Positions 15,385-23,001 of a stretch of DNA of 54,276 nucleotides are shown here, one piece after another; position 1 is the first letter of the stretch; each line of letters begins with the position of its first letter. The DNA comes from a virus. A program made the translations under genes and the position numbers. Below the pieces are notes generated by a model that was given only the letters and a program-made list of their open reading frames with translations, made no database searches and was not told where the DNA came from. The stretch is taken from IMG/VR virus record IMGVR_UViG_3300045020_000038, positions 1-54,276 of that record; one strand, 5' to 3'.

Positions 15385-16128
15385 TCACTTATTCAGGATA
15401 TATTGATCAACTTTACGCAGGCAATACTGGACAAACGGACTTTCTTCCGGGTTACCCACAAATTCCGGATGACCTTGAATCGCTAGACCCTTGATATCCG
15501 GGAACCACACAATCTCCGGTTCAGGAGTATCCGTCTTGTGCATCTCGGCATCTTCAGCATCTCCCTCCGTGATGTATGTGTTACTCCGCTTAGGCCATGC
15601 CTGAGCCAACAATACGTGACTCACATCAAACGGATACATCATCTGGTGGTGTACCGACGTGGTATTGATCACGATATCTTCATCCAGACACTTCATCCCG
15701 TGTGTACCACCGTGATTGTTCACGTGCTGGATAAGACGCCCACCAGCCAAAGCACACAGAAGTTGAGCACCCCGGCAAACACCGATAAGAGCAATCCCCC
15801 TCTCCATAGCCGCGAAACATGCTTCAGCTTCCACTTGATCCCGTCGTGATAGACTTGTACGAGCATCAGTATACTTACTAGGCAGCTCCCCATATAGAGA
15901 AGGAGAAATATCCTCCCCACCCCAAATAACGAGAGCATCAATGTCGACTCCATTTGCAATCTCCGTGGGAGTTACCAGTCGACCCTTCTGGTAACGTTGA
16001 TCAAAGGGATCCAGGGTACCCGTACCCATTCCTACATGACCGAGAGTCAACGCCTTCGATTCTTGTCCCAACGTTAGTACTTCGCTTTCAACTGCCTTAA
16101 CGATATCTGTCAATTTACTTACTCCCAT
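15385..16128 (-). CDS. Class I glutamine amidotransferase / gamma-glutamyl hydrolase-like (peptidase C26)
   Basis: A 247-residue protein. The nucleophile elbow is LIGVCRGAQLL (Cys118), and the His-Glu pair is in IQGHPEF, giving a complete triad; VIWGGEDISPSLYG marks the oxyanion region. Such enzymes release ammonia from glutamine or cleave gamma-glutamyl bonds, as PuuD does. Having both this and an Ntn GATase in one cluster suggests one supplies ammonia and the other removes a gamma-glutamyl group, but either could do either. TTG 16113, with GGGAG upstream, is a possible alternative start. Confidence 0.85.
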   Translation of the reverse strand: MGVSKLTDIVKAVESEVLTLGQESKALTLGHVGMGTGTLDPFDQRYQKGRLVTPTEIANGVDIDALVIWGGEDISPSLYGELPSKYTDARTSLSRRDQVEAEACFAAMERGIALIGVCRGAQLLCALAGGRLIQHVNNHGGTHGMKCLDEDIVINTTSVHHQMMYPFDVSHVLLAQAWPKRSNTYITEGDAEDAEMHKTDTPEPEIVWFPDIKGLAIQGHPEFVGNPEESPFVQYCLRKVDQYILNK

Positions 16129-16474
16129 TTGTCAGAACATAACATTCAAGGGTATTACCACTTCCCGGATTCTTCCACTTGTGGACAAACAAACAGTCCG
16201 GTTGTTCACGCACAAGAGTGCGCAATTCCTTATTATCAAATATCCGATTACCACTACGTTTAACAAAGTTAAACACAATGGGTCGTTTTCCACACTCATC
16301 GCGAGCTTTTGTGAGCTCGTTAATCCAGGCTTCTTTTAGCGTGGGAAATCCGTATCGATTTGCCCACGCGGCGGACTCCAAAATCGGATATGAATCAAAA
16401 CTTCCTGCCGTCATCATTCCACAGCAAAAAGAAATATCATCTACGGACATGTCCGCTACAAATTTCTTGCTCAT
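16115..16474 (-). CDS. Hypothetical protein, tandem paralogue A (119 aa)
   Basis: Shares with its upstream neighbour the pattern FCCG near the N-terminus, then RPIVFNFV and a C-terminal HKWKNPGSGN (neighbour: FCCG, RPLIFNFV, GHWTNPGTYN). The two adjacent Cys could bind metal or act as a nucleophile. It overlaps the class I GATase start by 14 bases. Not a known family to me. Confidence 0.7.
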   Translation of the reverse strand: MSKKFVADMSVDDISFCCGMMTAGSFDSYPILESAAWANRYGFPTLKEAWINELTKARDECGKRPIVFNFVKRSGNRIFDNKELRTLVREQPDCLFVHKWKNPGSGNTLECYVLTNGSK

Positions 16475-16475
16475 T

Positions 16476-16784
16476 TCAATCCTCAGTAGCTGTCATATTG
16501 TTCTTGATGACATATGAATCAATCCGATTATACGTACCTGGATTGGTCCAGTGACCCAGATATACTACGTCCGGATGATTCTTCACTGCTGCAACAATTT
16601 CCTCCGGACTGGATCTCACGAAATTGAAGATCAGCGGACGACCATTTGCATCATCGATCAACTCTTCAACCAGTTCAGCCGCCGAATCGGAATTGAATTC
16701 GGTATCGTCATCTCCCGTGAAATACCCCGCTTCATTGAAGCCACAGCAAAACGGTAGCCTGGCTGTATCCGCTTGAAAACTCAC
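16476..16784 (-). CDS. Hypothetical protein, tandem paralogue B (102 aa)
   Basis: GTG 16784 is preceded by a perfect GGAGGT and overlaps the upstream stop (GTGA), so the longer frame to 16901 is rejected. It holds LPFCCGFNEAG, RPLIFNFVR and LGHWTNPGTYN, matching paralogue A directly downstream. An acidic region follows the FCCG. Function unknown; probably tied to the amidoligase operon. Confidence 0.72.
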   Translation of the reverse strand: MSFQADTARLPFCCGFNEAGYFTGDDDTEFNSDSAAELVEELIDDANGRPLIFNFVRSSPEEIVAAVKNHPDVVYLGHWTNPGTYNRIDSYVIKNNMTATED

Positions 16785-17236
16785 AGTTCCACCTCCGATT
16801 CCGCTGTCGCTTTGGCGACGGGTTTGAGAACCAATTCGCCTGCGTCGTTGTACTGCTTGGTGATAATGGTGGGCTGCGCGGTCTCGAAGATATCTCCACA
16901 TTTGAATACCCCATAGAGACGAGTCGGCTTCAACGCAGCTTGCTCTTCTGCATACGTCTTGGCTTTACCCTCTGACGTGAATACAACAATATCATTCTTG
17001 GTTTTGGAATCCGGAAAGAAACCATAACCAGAATCTTCTGCGGGAGAATCTTCCACAATCACTTGAGGACGTCGCTCAGCGCGACGATTGTCCGGCTGTG
17101 CCCGGGCTGGTTGAGCTTCCTGCAACCCAAACCCCTGATCTCGTCCGATACCATTCACGAGTACGACCTTGTTAGGATCAGCGGCTACATCCAATGGAAC
17201 GACCAGCCACATACGCCCTACAGTTTTACCAGCCAT
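16781..17236 (-). CDS. Hypothetical protein (151 aa)
   Basis: N-terminal strand-rich part (MAGKTVGRMWLVVPLDVAA), an Arg/Gln/Pro-rich middle (ARAQPDNRRAERRPQ), and a C-terminal part with AKTYAEEQAALKP and YGVFKCGDIFE. The GC content is somewhat above its neighbours. No family is recognised. Confidence 0.65.
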   Translation of the reverse strand: MAGKTVGRMWLVVPLDVAADPNKVVLVNGIGRDQGFGLQEAQPARAQPDNRRAERRPQVIVEDSPAEDSGYGFFPDSKTKNDIVVFTSEGKAKTYAEEQAALKPTRLYGVFKCGDIFETAQPTIITKQYNDAGELVLKPVAKATAESEVEL

Positions 17237-17242
17237 TTTCTA

Positions 17243-17479
17243 TCACTCCAAAATAACATCAGGTAGTTCACGATCTCTCAAGAAACTAACGCCTTCTTCT
17301 TCCAGCACAGTCTGCGACAGAAAGACAAAAGGTTTCTTGAGCTCTCCCAAAAACTGCTCTACTGCACCCAGAATCTCATATGGTTCATGATTAACCGTGA
17401 GAACCGTTACGTATTTATTCCCACTGATAAACGTGAATTGCATCCATCGATCCCGGTAATAATTCCGGAAATCAATCAC
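17243..17479 (-). CDS. Hypothetical protein (78 aa)
   Basis: Beta-rich start (FTFISGNKYVTVLTVNHEP), then a helix (ILGAVEQFLGELKKP) and a charged end. The ATG overlaps the stop of the 181-residue gene upstream. Function unknown. Confidence 0.65.
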   Translation of the reverse strand: MIDFRNYYRDRWMQFTFISGNKYVTVLTVNHEPYEILGAVEQFLGELKKPFVFLSQTVLEEEGVSFLRDRELPDVILE

Positions 17480-18021
17480 ATTTGTTCCTCAATAATGGAA
17501 TCCAGCAAGTCGTCCGACAGACATGCATGAATCACAAACAGATCCTCCGCCCATGCGGCTTCACGGTTTGGTCCTTGCGGATCGAGCCATAAAACCGAAA
17601 AGGGAGTCCAGACGGTATCGTTCGCCATCAGATACCGGTTTACATCCAGAATAACTCCCCACTGGATATGGGTCTTATACCTCCATTCACTGCACCACTT
17701 ACGTGCAACGACTGTTCCCTTTCCATACCCGTGAATCTCTGCCTGTTTGAGATATTCATTCATCTCATTGGCAGTGGGTCGTTGGGGTGCGTGATACTTG
17801 ATTGAGTGGACTTTGTCCTTAAAAATAAAATCGTACTTATCCCGGGTGCTGGCCAATCGACAGGGACTTTCCAGACTTTTGGTATCCACTGTCATCGCCT
17901 GCTTTCCGGCACGAATGACTGAGATATCCACAACACTGGGTTTCTCAAAATACAACTTACCCGGAATACCTAAGTCATCTTGCATCTCTTCCGGCACGGG
18001 GCCTTTATATCGGCGGCCCAT
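17476..18021 (-). CDS. Hypothetical protein (181 aa)
   Basis: Mixed alpha/beta, with Trp-rich patches (RKWCSEWRYKTHIQWG; VWTPFSVLWLDP) and an acidic C-terminus. It lies in the run of uncharacterised leftward genes upstream of the amidoligase cluster and overlaps its downstream neighbour by four bases. No domain is recognised. Confidence 0.65.
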   Translation of the reverse strand: MGRRYKGPVPEEMQDDLGIPGKLYFEKPSVVDISVIRAGKQAMTVDTKSLESPCRLASTRDKYDFIFKDKVHSIKYHAPQRPTANEMNEYLKQAEIHGYGKGTVVARKWCSEWRYKTHIQWGVILDVNRYLMANDTVWTPFSVLWLDPQGPNREAAWAEDLFVIHACLSDDLLDSIIEEQM

Positions 18022-18270
18022 TTAATGAAACTCCTTCAGCAGTTGTTGGCGGGTAGATTCGGTGAGATGCAATCCGTTCAACTGGAGAATATCCCGGGAA
18101 CCATCCCGTTGACGAATAATACGGAAACGGCTAGCAACTCCCCACCCCTCTCCGTAAAAAATATCATACAGATTGTGGTCCATCCGAAATACCTTGGACC
18201 CATCCGGACGATTACGTGTATGTGTCTTGTGTTGCCGGACACAACGGCTGGTATATTCAGACTCAGTCAT
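18022..18270 (-). CDS. Hypothetical protein (82 aa)
   Basis: Starts ATG 18270 (MTESEYTSRCVRQHKTHTRN), overlapping the end of the upstream gene. It has a basic N-terminus and a central DHNLYDIFYGEGWGVASRF. No known family. Confidence 0.6.
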   Translation of the reverse strand: MTESEYTSRCVRQHKTHTRNRPDGSKVFRMDHNLYDIFYGEGWGVASRFRIIRQRDGSRDILQLNGLHLTESTRQQLLKEFH

Positions 18271-18664
18271 CACTCTTGATCTCCCATTCAACAATGTAAT
18301 GATTTTTGCGCGCTGGAACGGCGAAATTATGCTCCAGATAACGTTCGGCGTCGAGCCAGGAGTTGAAAACCCCAGAACAGAATCGTCCCGCGGGGTGATT
18401 CCAGATAGCGTATCGTCTCTCGGGAGTCACATCCACTACAATCAACCCCGAATTACAAATTACATCGGAACCAATTCCCTCATACACCCATAAGGTTCCG
18501 TCCTTATGATTTATATAATTGGTAGAAACCAATCGAGCGGGTCTCGGGGACGCTCCCACAGCTCCATTCCAAAACGCCTTCAATTTCCCACTCTGAACAT
18601 TGGGGAGATCAGAAGGAACCAAAATACGATATTTGCGATCACTTTGTTGCACGGACATAGCCAA
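18263..18664 (-). CDS. Hypothetical protein (133 aa)
   Basis: Beta-rich throughout, with VSTNYINHKDGTLWVYEG and a Trp-containing C-terminus (YIVEWEIKSDD). The start may be ATG 18658 rather than 18664. Overlaps both neighbours. Function unknown. Confidence 0.62.
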   Translation of the reverse strand: MAMSVQQSDRKYRILVPSDLPNVQSGKLKAFWNGAVGASPRPARLVSTNYINHKDGTLWVYEGIGSDVICNSGLIVVDVTPERRYAIWNHPAGRFCSGVFNSWLDAERYLEHNFAVPARKNHYIVEWEIKSDD

Positions 18665-19448
18665 ATTTCCTCAGAAGGTCATCGGGAACTTCTCCTGCAT
18701 TGAGACAATCCTCTACTGTGTAAAGTCGATTCTGTCTTGCATGTGCCTTTCTCAGTTCGGACTTTTTCTGCTCTTCAGCAAACCTCGCCGCGATCAGCGG
18801 CTTTGCTGCCTCGATCAGCTTGGCTTGTTCCTCCACCTTTAGTTGGTGATACCACAACGGATTGTAAAATCCGTATACCGGATCGTGGTAGACATATTTA
18901 TCCCATACTGCTGCCGGAACCTTCTTCGGCGAAAACACATGCAGATGCAACGTGTGTGGGGCATGATTGTAATTGGGACGAACGTCTACTTCTTCAGCTC
19001 CGAGTTCGCGCAACAGATTAGCAACTGTGTTATTTAGTTCCAGTTGATAATTAGCTGCAATAAAATAGAAGTTCTGAGTGGTCATCAGATGCCGCCGGAT
19101 TTGACACACGATGTTCTGACGTGTCTTGGTATCCATTATCTCCATACCAATCGACTCAATGATTGATGCTCCACAGCAGTTAAACTGGTGTGGTTGAGTA
19201 TAGACCAGATACGGAATCGTCCGGGGATAAGTTTTTGGATCCGGAGCCATATAGCAGATTTGGTGGGCTCCCTGTTTGTATATCGAACCGTCGATATACA
19301 TCTGCATTACTTCCGGGAGGCAGGCCATCTCTCGGAGAGGAGCCGGAGCCTTTTTCACACCACTGGGTTGACTGAATCCCTGGGTCAACACTTCAACCCC
19401 ATTCGATGAAAACATGTTATTGATGAATTGCTGCTGCATCTCGGACAT
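18639..19448 (-). CDS. Hypothetical protein (269 aa)
   Basis: The start is ATG 19448 (MSEMQQQFINNMF); the longer frame to 19595 overlaps the gene upstream. The central part reads QPHQFNCCGASIIESIGME and RPNYNHAPHTLHLHVFSP, with Cys/His residues that could bind metal. The C-terminal 80 residues are helical and charged. It is one of the larger unknown genes of the early block. Confidence 0.7.
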   Translation of the reverse strand: MSEMQQQFINNMFSSNGVEVLTQGFSQPSGVKKAPAPLREMACLPEVMQMYIDGSIYKQGAHQICYMAPDPKTYPRTIPYLVYTQPHQFNCCGASIIESIGMEIMDTKTRQNIVCQIRRHLMTTQNFYFIAANYQLELNNTVANLLRELGAEEVDVRPNYNHAPHTLHLHVFSPKKVPAAVWDKYVYHDPVYGFYNPLWYHQLKVEEQAKLIEAAKPLIAARFAEEQKKSELRKAHARQNRLYTVEDCLNAGEVPDDLLRKFGYVRATK

Positions 19449-19611
19449 CTCCCCTAACGTAAATGAAAAGATTGAAGGAAAATACATCTTCCCCACTGCC
19501 GATGTTGATTCGCTCTGCCTCGGCCTCTTCTTGTGCCAATGCCCGCGCATTAATCTCACGTAACTCGGCGATGATTTCGTCGTATGTGTCTTCATTGAAC
19601 ACAGATTCCAT
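19417..19611 (-). CDS. Small acidic helical protein (64 aa)
   Basis: From ATG 19611 (MESVFNEDTYDEIIAELREI). A Glu-rich helix is followed by a beta stretch (VFSFNLFIYVRGDV). Overlaps the following gene by 32 bases. Function unknown. Confidence 0.6.
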   Translation of the reverse strand: MESVFNEDTYDEIIAELREINARALAQEEAEAERINIGSGEDVFSFNLFIYVRGDVRDAAAIHQ

Positions 19612-19612
19612 A

Positions 19613-19747
19613 CTAATCCTTATGGATGGAATAACATTTAAAAGACTTGGGTTTAACTTCTTCGATATATGTGAATACTTCTTCAAGCGTATCGAAGTCA
19701 ATCTCTACCAGATCTTTCCACTCATTCAAGTAACGCAATCTCCACAC
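19613..19747 (-). CDS. Small protein (44 aa)
   Basis: GTG 19747, with CCGGAG six bases upstream. Sequence starts VWRLRYLNEWKDLVEIDFDT and ends at TAG 19613. Its start lies just after the upstream stop (19749). Shape and composition look like a real gene, but no domain is recognised. Confidence 0.6.
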   Translation of the reverse strand: MWRLRYLNEWKDLVEIDFDTLEEVFTYIEEVKPKSFKCYSIHKD

Positions 19748-19748
19748 A

Positions 19749-19943
19749 TCAATCTCCGGTCTGATCTCTCCATGCCTCTATATCCGACTTGAGATCTGTA
19801 TTTTGTTCCTCCAACTCCCGGATGTAATTAGCCAGAATACGACAGGCCAATGCAGGAACAGCGATGACATCATCCGCTTCGAAAATCGCTGCTACGCGGA
19901 GCGCGTCATCTACTGTCATACTACTCTTGGTCTTTCCGGTCAT
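19749..19943 (-). CDS. Small helical protein (64 aa)
   Basis: ATG 19943 (MTGKTKSSMTVDDALRVAAI). Two amphipathic helices (ALACRILANYIRELEEQN) suggest a coiled-coil or DNA-binding accessory protein. Overlaps the upstream gene by 23 bases. Confidence 0.6.
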   Translation of the reverse strand: MTGKTKSSMTVDDALRVAAIFEADDVIAVPALACRILANYIRELEEQNTDLKSDIEAWRDQTGD

Positions 19944-20229
19944 AATAGGATGCTCCCTCATTTTGATAAAGGTAATGAATCGGAGACTGCTTCGTCGGAT
20001 CGAAGTTTTCGACCACAAACACCTGACCGTGATTGAATCGTCCGCTGCTTACCAGACGACCGGTACGGCGACAGAAGTTTTCCCGATCGGCACACCGAGC
20101 GATTGAGTATTTGAGCTTTCCTTCCGCGACTTCATACGCAATGGTCTTGCCACCCTTAGTCCGGACAGTGTCTGTCTGTGTATCCGGACCATCGTTGATA
20201 TCAACGTAACGGAAATGAAGAAATTTCAT
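19921..20229 (-). CDS. Hypothetical protein (102 aa)
   Basis: Begins MKFLHFRYVDINDGPDTQTD, then KYSIARCADRENFCRRTGR, with a beta strand HGQVFVVENFDP. Similar small proteins are common in phage early regions, but I cannot name the family. Confidence 0.65.
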   Translation of the reverse strand: MKFLHFRYVDINDGPDTQTDTVRTKGGKTIAYEVAEGKLKYSIARCADRENFCRRTGRLVSSGRFNHGQVFVVENFDPTKQSPIHYLYQNEGASYYDRKDQE

Positions 20230-20237
20230 ATGAACCT

Positions 20238-20408
20238 CTACTTGGAATCAATAAGTGTTACGATAACTTCATCCAACTTGAAGTTACGATTTTGGAAGGA
20301 AATATTCATTTCCTGTCCCGGTTTGAGCTTGAAGTTTTCACCGACATGTTGAGAAATTATCTCGGCTAATTCATTCACATTAATACGAATAACCTGTTCT
20401 TTTTTCAT
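20238..20408 (-). CDS. Small protein (56 aa)
   Basis: ATG 20408 to TAG 20238. Begins MKKEQVIRINVNELAEIISQ, with a helix then beta strands (NISFQNRNFKL). It fills the gap between its neighbours exactly. Function unknown. Confidence 0.65.
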   Translation of the reverse strand: MKKEQVIRINVNELAEIISQHVGENFKLKPGQEMNISFQNRNFKLDEVIVTLIDSK

Positions 20409-20411
20409 AAG

Positions 20412-20636
20412 CTACTTACCCCATCCCCAACCTACGGCTTCATCGAATGCCGATTGATTGGGAACAAATTGATCCGTGTTGACGGAATGAAACGTTGCAC
20501 TACGGACGTGAAAGTCCTTGTGCTCTTTTTCTGCTTGATCAAACGCCTCCTGAATTGATACAGCATGGATAATCACTTCCTTCTTTTCAAAGGGAGTGGA
20601 CTTACGGATGATAGATACAAGCCAATTGGTCATCAT
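20412..20636 (-). CDS. Small protein (74 aa)
   Basis: MMTNWLVSIIRKSTPFEKKE at the N-terminus, then a helix (SIQEAFDQAEKEHKDF) and a Gly/Trp-rich end (AVGWGWGK). Similar beta-alpha small proteins occur in many phages. Function unknown. Confidence 0.65.
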   Translation of the reverse strand: MMTNWLVSIIRKSTPFEKKEVIIHAVSIQEAFDQAEKEHKDFHVRSATFHSVNTDQFVPNQSAFDEAVGWGWGK

Positions 20637-20668
20637 GAGTGTTGCTCCAACGCGATAATATCGCTTTT

Positions 20669-20854
20669 TTATTGAATGGGTGCGGCCAAAAGAGACATAG
20701 AAAGGACGGGATAGTTGGTTGCAAACTCATCCCACGAATCACATCCATATTCCGGATGTGTGTTAACCCATTGACGCTGAACGTCGAATACATCCGTAGC
20801 ATCATACCGGGCCAGCATATTCATTGATACACGGTGGATAACAGCAAATTGCAT
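20669..20854 (-). CDS. Small protein (61 aa)
   Basis: Start taken at the ATG at 20854 (MQFAVIHRVSMNMLARYDAT). Acidic centre (YGCDSWDEFATNYPV). First gene after the structured noncoding stretch 20864-20988. Function unknown. Confidence 0.6.
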   Translation of the reverse strand: MQFAVIHRVSMNMLARYDATDVFDVQRQWVNTHPEYGCDSWDEFATNYPVLSMSLLAAPIQ

Positions 20855-20863
20855 AATACTCAC

Positions 20864-20988
20864 CTTAGTACTTACCTTACATGAAGTAAGGCTTAAGATT
20901 ACAAACCCTACAATTGTAACTGTAGGTCCTGTAACGCCAAAAGCCCCAATTAAGGGGCTTAAGGGATACTACTAGAGGGTCTAGTGAG
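20864..20988 (-). other. Noncoding stretch with three hairpins
   Basis: Three inverted repeats within about 90 bases: CCTTAC-5-GTAAGG (20875-20891), CCTACA-8-TGTAGG (20907-20926) and AAGCCCC-6-GGGGCTT (20941-20960). Read leftward the last is followed by CTTTTGG, so it may be a weak terminator after the gene at 20989-21189; the other two would lie in the leader of the next gene. No frame fits here. Confidence 0.5.
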
Positions 20989-21189
20989 CTAACACCAGAC
21001 TACCTTGTTAAAAGAGACATAGCGGGCGTAGATTGGGATTCCACTCCATCCACAAATACGCTCGCGCCAATACCCACGCCCACGCGGACAATCATAGACT
21101 TGATTGCGGACCATTTTGCCAACTCCAATCGACGTAACAGACCTTAAGGTCTGAAGTGGTAAGGGTTTGCTGCAAATGCGACATTCCAT
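20989..21189 (-). CDS. Small Cys-containing protein (66 aa)
   Basis: MECRICSKPLPLQTLRS at the start (CxxC) and two later Cys (DCPRGRG, RICGWSG) suggest a single zinc site. Positively charged. Last gene before the hairpin cluster. Function unknown. Confidence 0.6.
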   Translation of the reverse strand: MECRICSKPLPLQTLRSVTSIGVGKMVRNQVYDCPRGRGYWRERICGWSGIPIYARYVSFNKVVWC

Positions 21190-21245
21190 CCTGATAAGTC
21201 ATTAGATGGAGTGACAGAGACAGACCTAACAGGATGGACAACACA

Positions 21246-21476
21246 CTAAGCTCCAAAGGGGTCGGTATACCCCGGTTTAATCCACTCGTCACGAGACCAA
21301 GGGGATTGATTATCGGTACGATCTAACGTCACACGGACAATTGACCCTTGGGACATGTTGGACAAGAAACTACGGATAATTTCGTGTTTCTCATCAATCC
21401 GTTTAAGACGGACCGAATGATGTACAGTCTCACCATTAGGGCCATCGGGTTCCCAAAAACACAATTCAAGTGCCAT
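21246..21476 (-). CDS. Hypothetical protein (76 aa)
   Basis: Beta-rich start (MALELCFWEPDGPNGETVHH) with a helix (KRIDEKHEIIRSFLSNM) and a strand (SIVRVTLDRTD). Ends DPFGA. Function unknown. The gap 21190-21245 downstream of it shows nothing clear. Confidence 0.62.
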   Translation of the reverse strand: MALELCFWEPDGPNGETVHHSVRLKRIDEKHEIIRSFLSNMSQGSIVRVTLDRTDNQSPWSRDEWIKPGYTDPFGA

Positions 21477-21561
21477 AACTTCTACTCCCGTGAATCAATG
21501 ACTACTGGCCATCGTCAGAGTACGCCTCACGTACTGAACCCCTCACGGGGTTTTCGGCCTA

Positions 21562-22353
21562 TTACTCCGTTACTTCTTCTTCTGATTCGGGTTCCGTCTC
21601 CGGGGTTTCCGTGACTTCAACGCCAGTAGCATAAAGCAACAGCTCTGCAATCTGAAACAGAACGTTCGGACCATACTTGCCGATCAGCTTTTCAGCCTCT
21701 TTGGTTGCCAGCGACGTTTCCTTATCGACCCGAGCTTGTTGCATGGCGGATTCGGCAAGCTTGAACGTCCGCTCATTCCATTGAGGGAGCGTCTCGATAC
21801 GGCTGTCAAACGGATTATCTTTCTGGACTTCCTGAAGTGCGTCGACTTGCTCCTTATTGTCGCGTTGAAGACGGGCGGTCTCTTTTTGCGCTTCTGTCTT
21901 CAAAGCGTCGCCTTTCCAATCCACCTGAGCGGCATCAAGCGCCCGCTTGGCGAGCACGCGCATATCCTGATAGCCCGTCTTGTCGTCATACCCCATATCA
22001 TCAAGCTGGAGTCGCGCAAAGCGCAAAGCGCCCCATGCTTGTTGGATGACGGTGCGCGTGTTCATAGCCGATTGCTCTTTCGGACCGCGATCGGCACCCT
22101 TAGGCTTGCCTGTAGGCCAATCAACCAACACGGCCTTTTTGACCATGTTATCAGCCGCACCCTTGATTTGGAGCGCATCCGCGATATCAGCCAATTGTCG
22201 GATGATACCCATCTTGGTGATTTGAGCGTCGTCGGATACAACAAACGTGTTATAGAGATATTCGCCCGTTACAACGAGGGGACGAACGATGGGTGCAGGT
22301 GCAGCGGGTTCCATCTTACCGTCGACAACTGCGGCAGTAGCTACTTGAGACAT
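21562..22353 (-). CDS. GC-richer hypothetical protein (263 aa)
   Basis: ATG 22353 follows AAGGAG at nine bases, a strong ribosome site. It is the largest gene near the leftward promoter end, with an Ala/Pro-rich N-terminus, a central conserved-looking stretch (VLVDWPTGKPKGADRGPK), a helical Lys/Glu/Gln section and an acidic tail. Parts reach about 60% GC by hand count, above neighbouring genes, and codons prefer G/C at third positions, suggesting later acquisition or high expression. It is flanked by a long leader upstream and a hairpin region downstream. No family is recognised. Confidence 0.72.
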   Translation of the reverse strand: MSQVATAAVVDGKMEPAAPAPIVRPLVVTGEYLYNTFVVSDDAQITKMGIIRQLADIADALQIKGAADNMVKKAVLVDWPTGKPKGADRGPKEQSAMNTRTVIQQAWGALRFARLQLDDMGYDDKTGYQDMRVLAKRALDAAQVDWKGDALKTEAQKETARLQRDNKEQVDALQEVQKDNPFDSRIETLPQWNERTFKLAESAMQQARVDKETSLATKEAEKLIGKYGPNVLFQIAELLLYATGVEVTETPETEPESEEEVTE

Positions 22354-22428
22354 GGTGAAATACTCCTTAGAGGTTACAAGAAAGGGGACTACAAAGGTCA
22401 TTGTAGACCATCTCCAAAGAAAAACAAG

Positions 22429-22458
22429 ATAATAACGTTAGGATTTTTCTTACACCAA
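22429..22458 (-). promoter_or_regulatory. Weak candidate leftward promoter before the 263-aa gene
   Basis: TTGGTG (22458-22453), an 18-base spacer and TATTAT (22434-22429, five of six matches to -10). It lies after a strong terminator and 76 bases before the 263-residue gene. The rest of the gap 22354-22612 shows no convincing gene. Confidence 0.3.
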
Positions 22459-22612
22459 CCTAACACCCGAATCCGACCGGCAAATACATCTAGGGAGAAG
22501 TATAGACCATAGAACAATGTAGCGTATGCTTAATTGAGAACTGTTACAACCTTTACAAACACCTTTCAAAGCAATATTCATGCCTGTAAGGTCAGTACTA
22601 ACCAAAGGACAA

Positions 22613-22638
22613 TAAAAAAGCCCGTTGGTTGGGCGGGC
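22613..22638 (-). terminator. Intrinsic terminator, leftward
   Basis: On the minus strand GCCCG pairs with CGGGC around a nine-base loop and is followed by six T. It lies just after the stop of the 47-residue gene and separates the first early genes from the 263-residue gene. Confidence 0.8.
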
Positions 22639-22645
22639 ATATAGG

Positions 22646-22789
22646 TTAGTGAATCTCTGCATCCGGGGGGAGTCTACTTACTATCTCCCAATCTCCGTTA
22701 TCGTGTACAAGGTATACAATCCATCTCTTCTGCATCATAGACCATTGGATATGAAACTGTCCCATTGGTAAACATCGTCTTGTACGCAT
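22646..22789 (-). CDS. Small protein (47 aa)
   Basis: ATG 22789 after AAGGGG, stop at 22646 just before the terminator. Begins MRTRRCLPMGQFHIQWSMMQ and includes RWIVYLVHDNGDWEIV, a beta-hairpin-like stretch. Good ribosome site and placement; function unknown. Confidence 0.62.
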   Translation of the reverse strand: MRTRRCLPMGQFHIQWSMMQKRWIVYLVHDNGDWEIVSRLPPDAEIH

Positions 22790-22802
22790 TTTAAAGCCCC
22801 TT

Positions 22803-23000
22803 CTAGCGGTTTGTCGATCTACCCGGTACTTCCCTATACGTCTCGCCCTGCGAAGCCTCTAGCGGGCGTTTAATGCCTCCATGCTTGGCAATCCGTTCAT
22901 CAAAAGCCTGTAACTCCCGATCAATCTTGGCTGCACACCGTAGGGCTAGCGCCAGCGAGATTAGATCAACTGCGAAAATACCCAACAAAAGTGTATACAC
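22803..23000 (-). CDS. Small membrane protein (65 aa)
   Basis: Residues 1-22 (MYTLLLGIFAVDLISLALAL) form one membrane span; the rest is a charged cytoplasmic-type helix (KIDRELQAFDERIAKHGG). Likely an early inner-membrane peptide. Function unknown. Confidence 0.62.
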   Translation of the reverse strand: MYTLLLGIFAVDLISLALALRCAAKIDRELQAFDERIAKHGGIKRPLEASQGETYREVPGRSTNR

Positions 23001-23001
23001 G

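Noticed and set aside
21092-21292. 66-aa minus-strand frame between 20989 and 21476 genes
   Set aside because: It overlaps both neighbours heavily, with no ribosome site; more likely a shadow.
22450-22662. 70-aa minus-strand frame across the terminator
   Set aside because: It runs through a strong intrinsic terminator and overlaps the end of the 47-residue gene; the composition is not protein-like.
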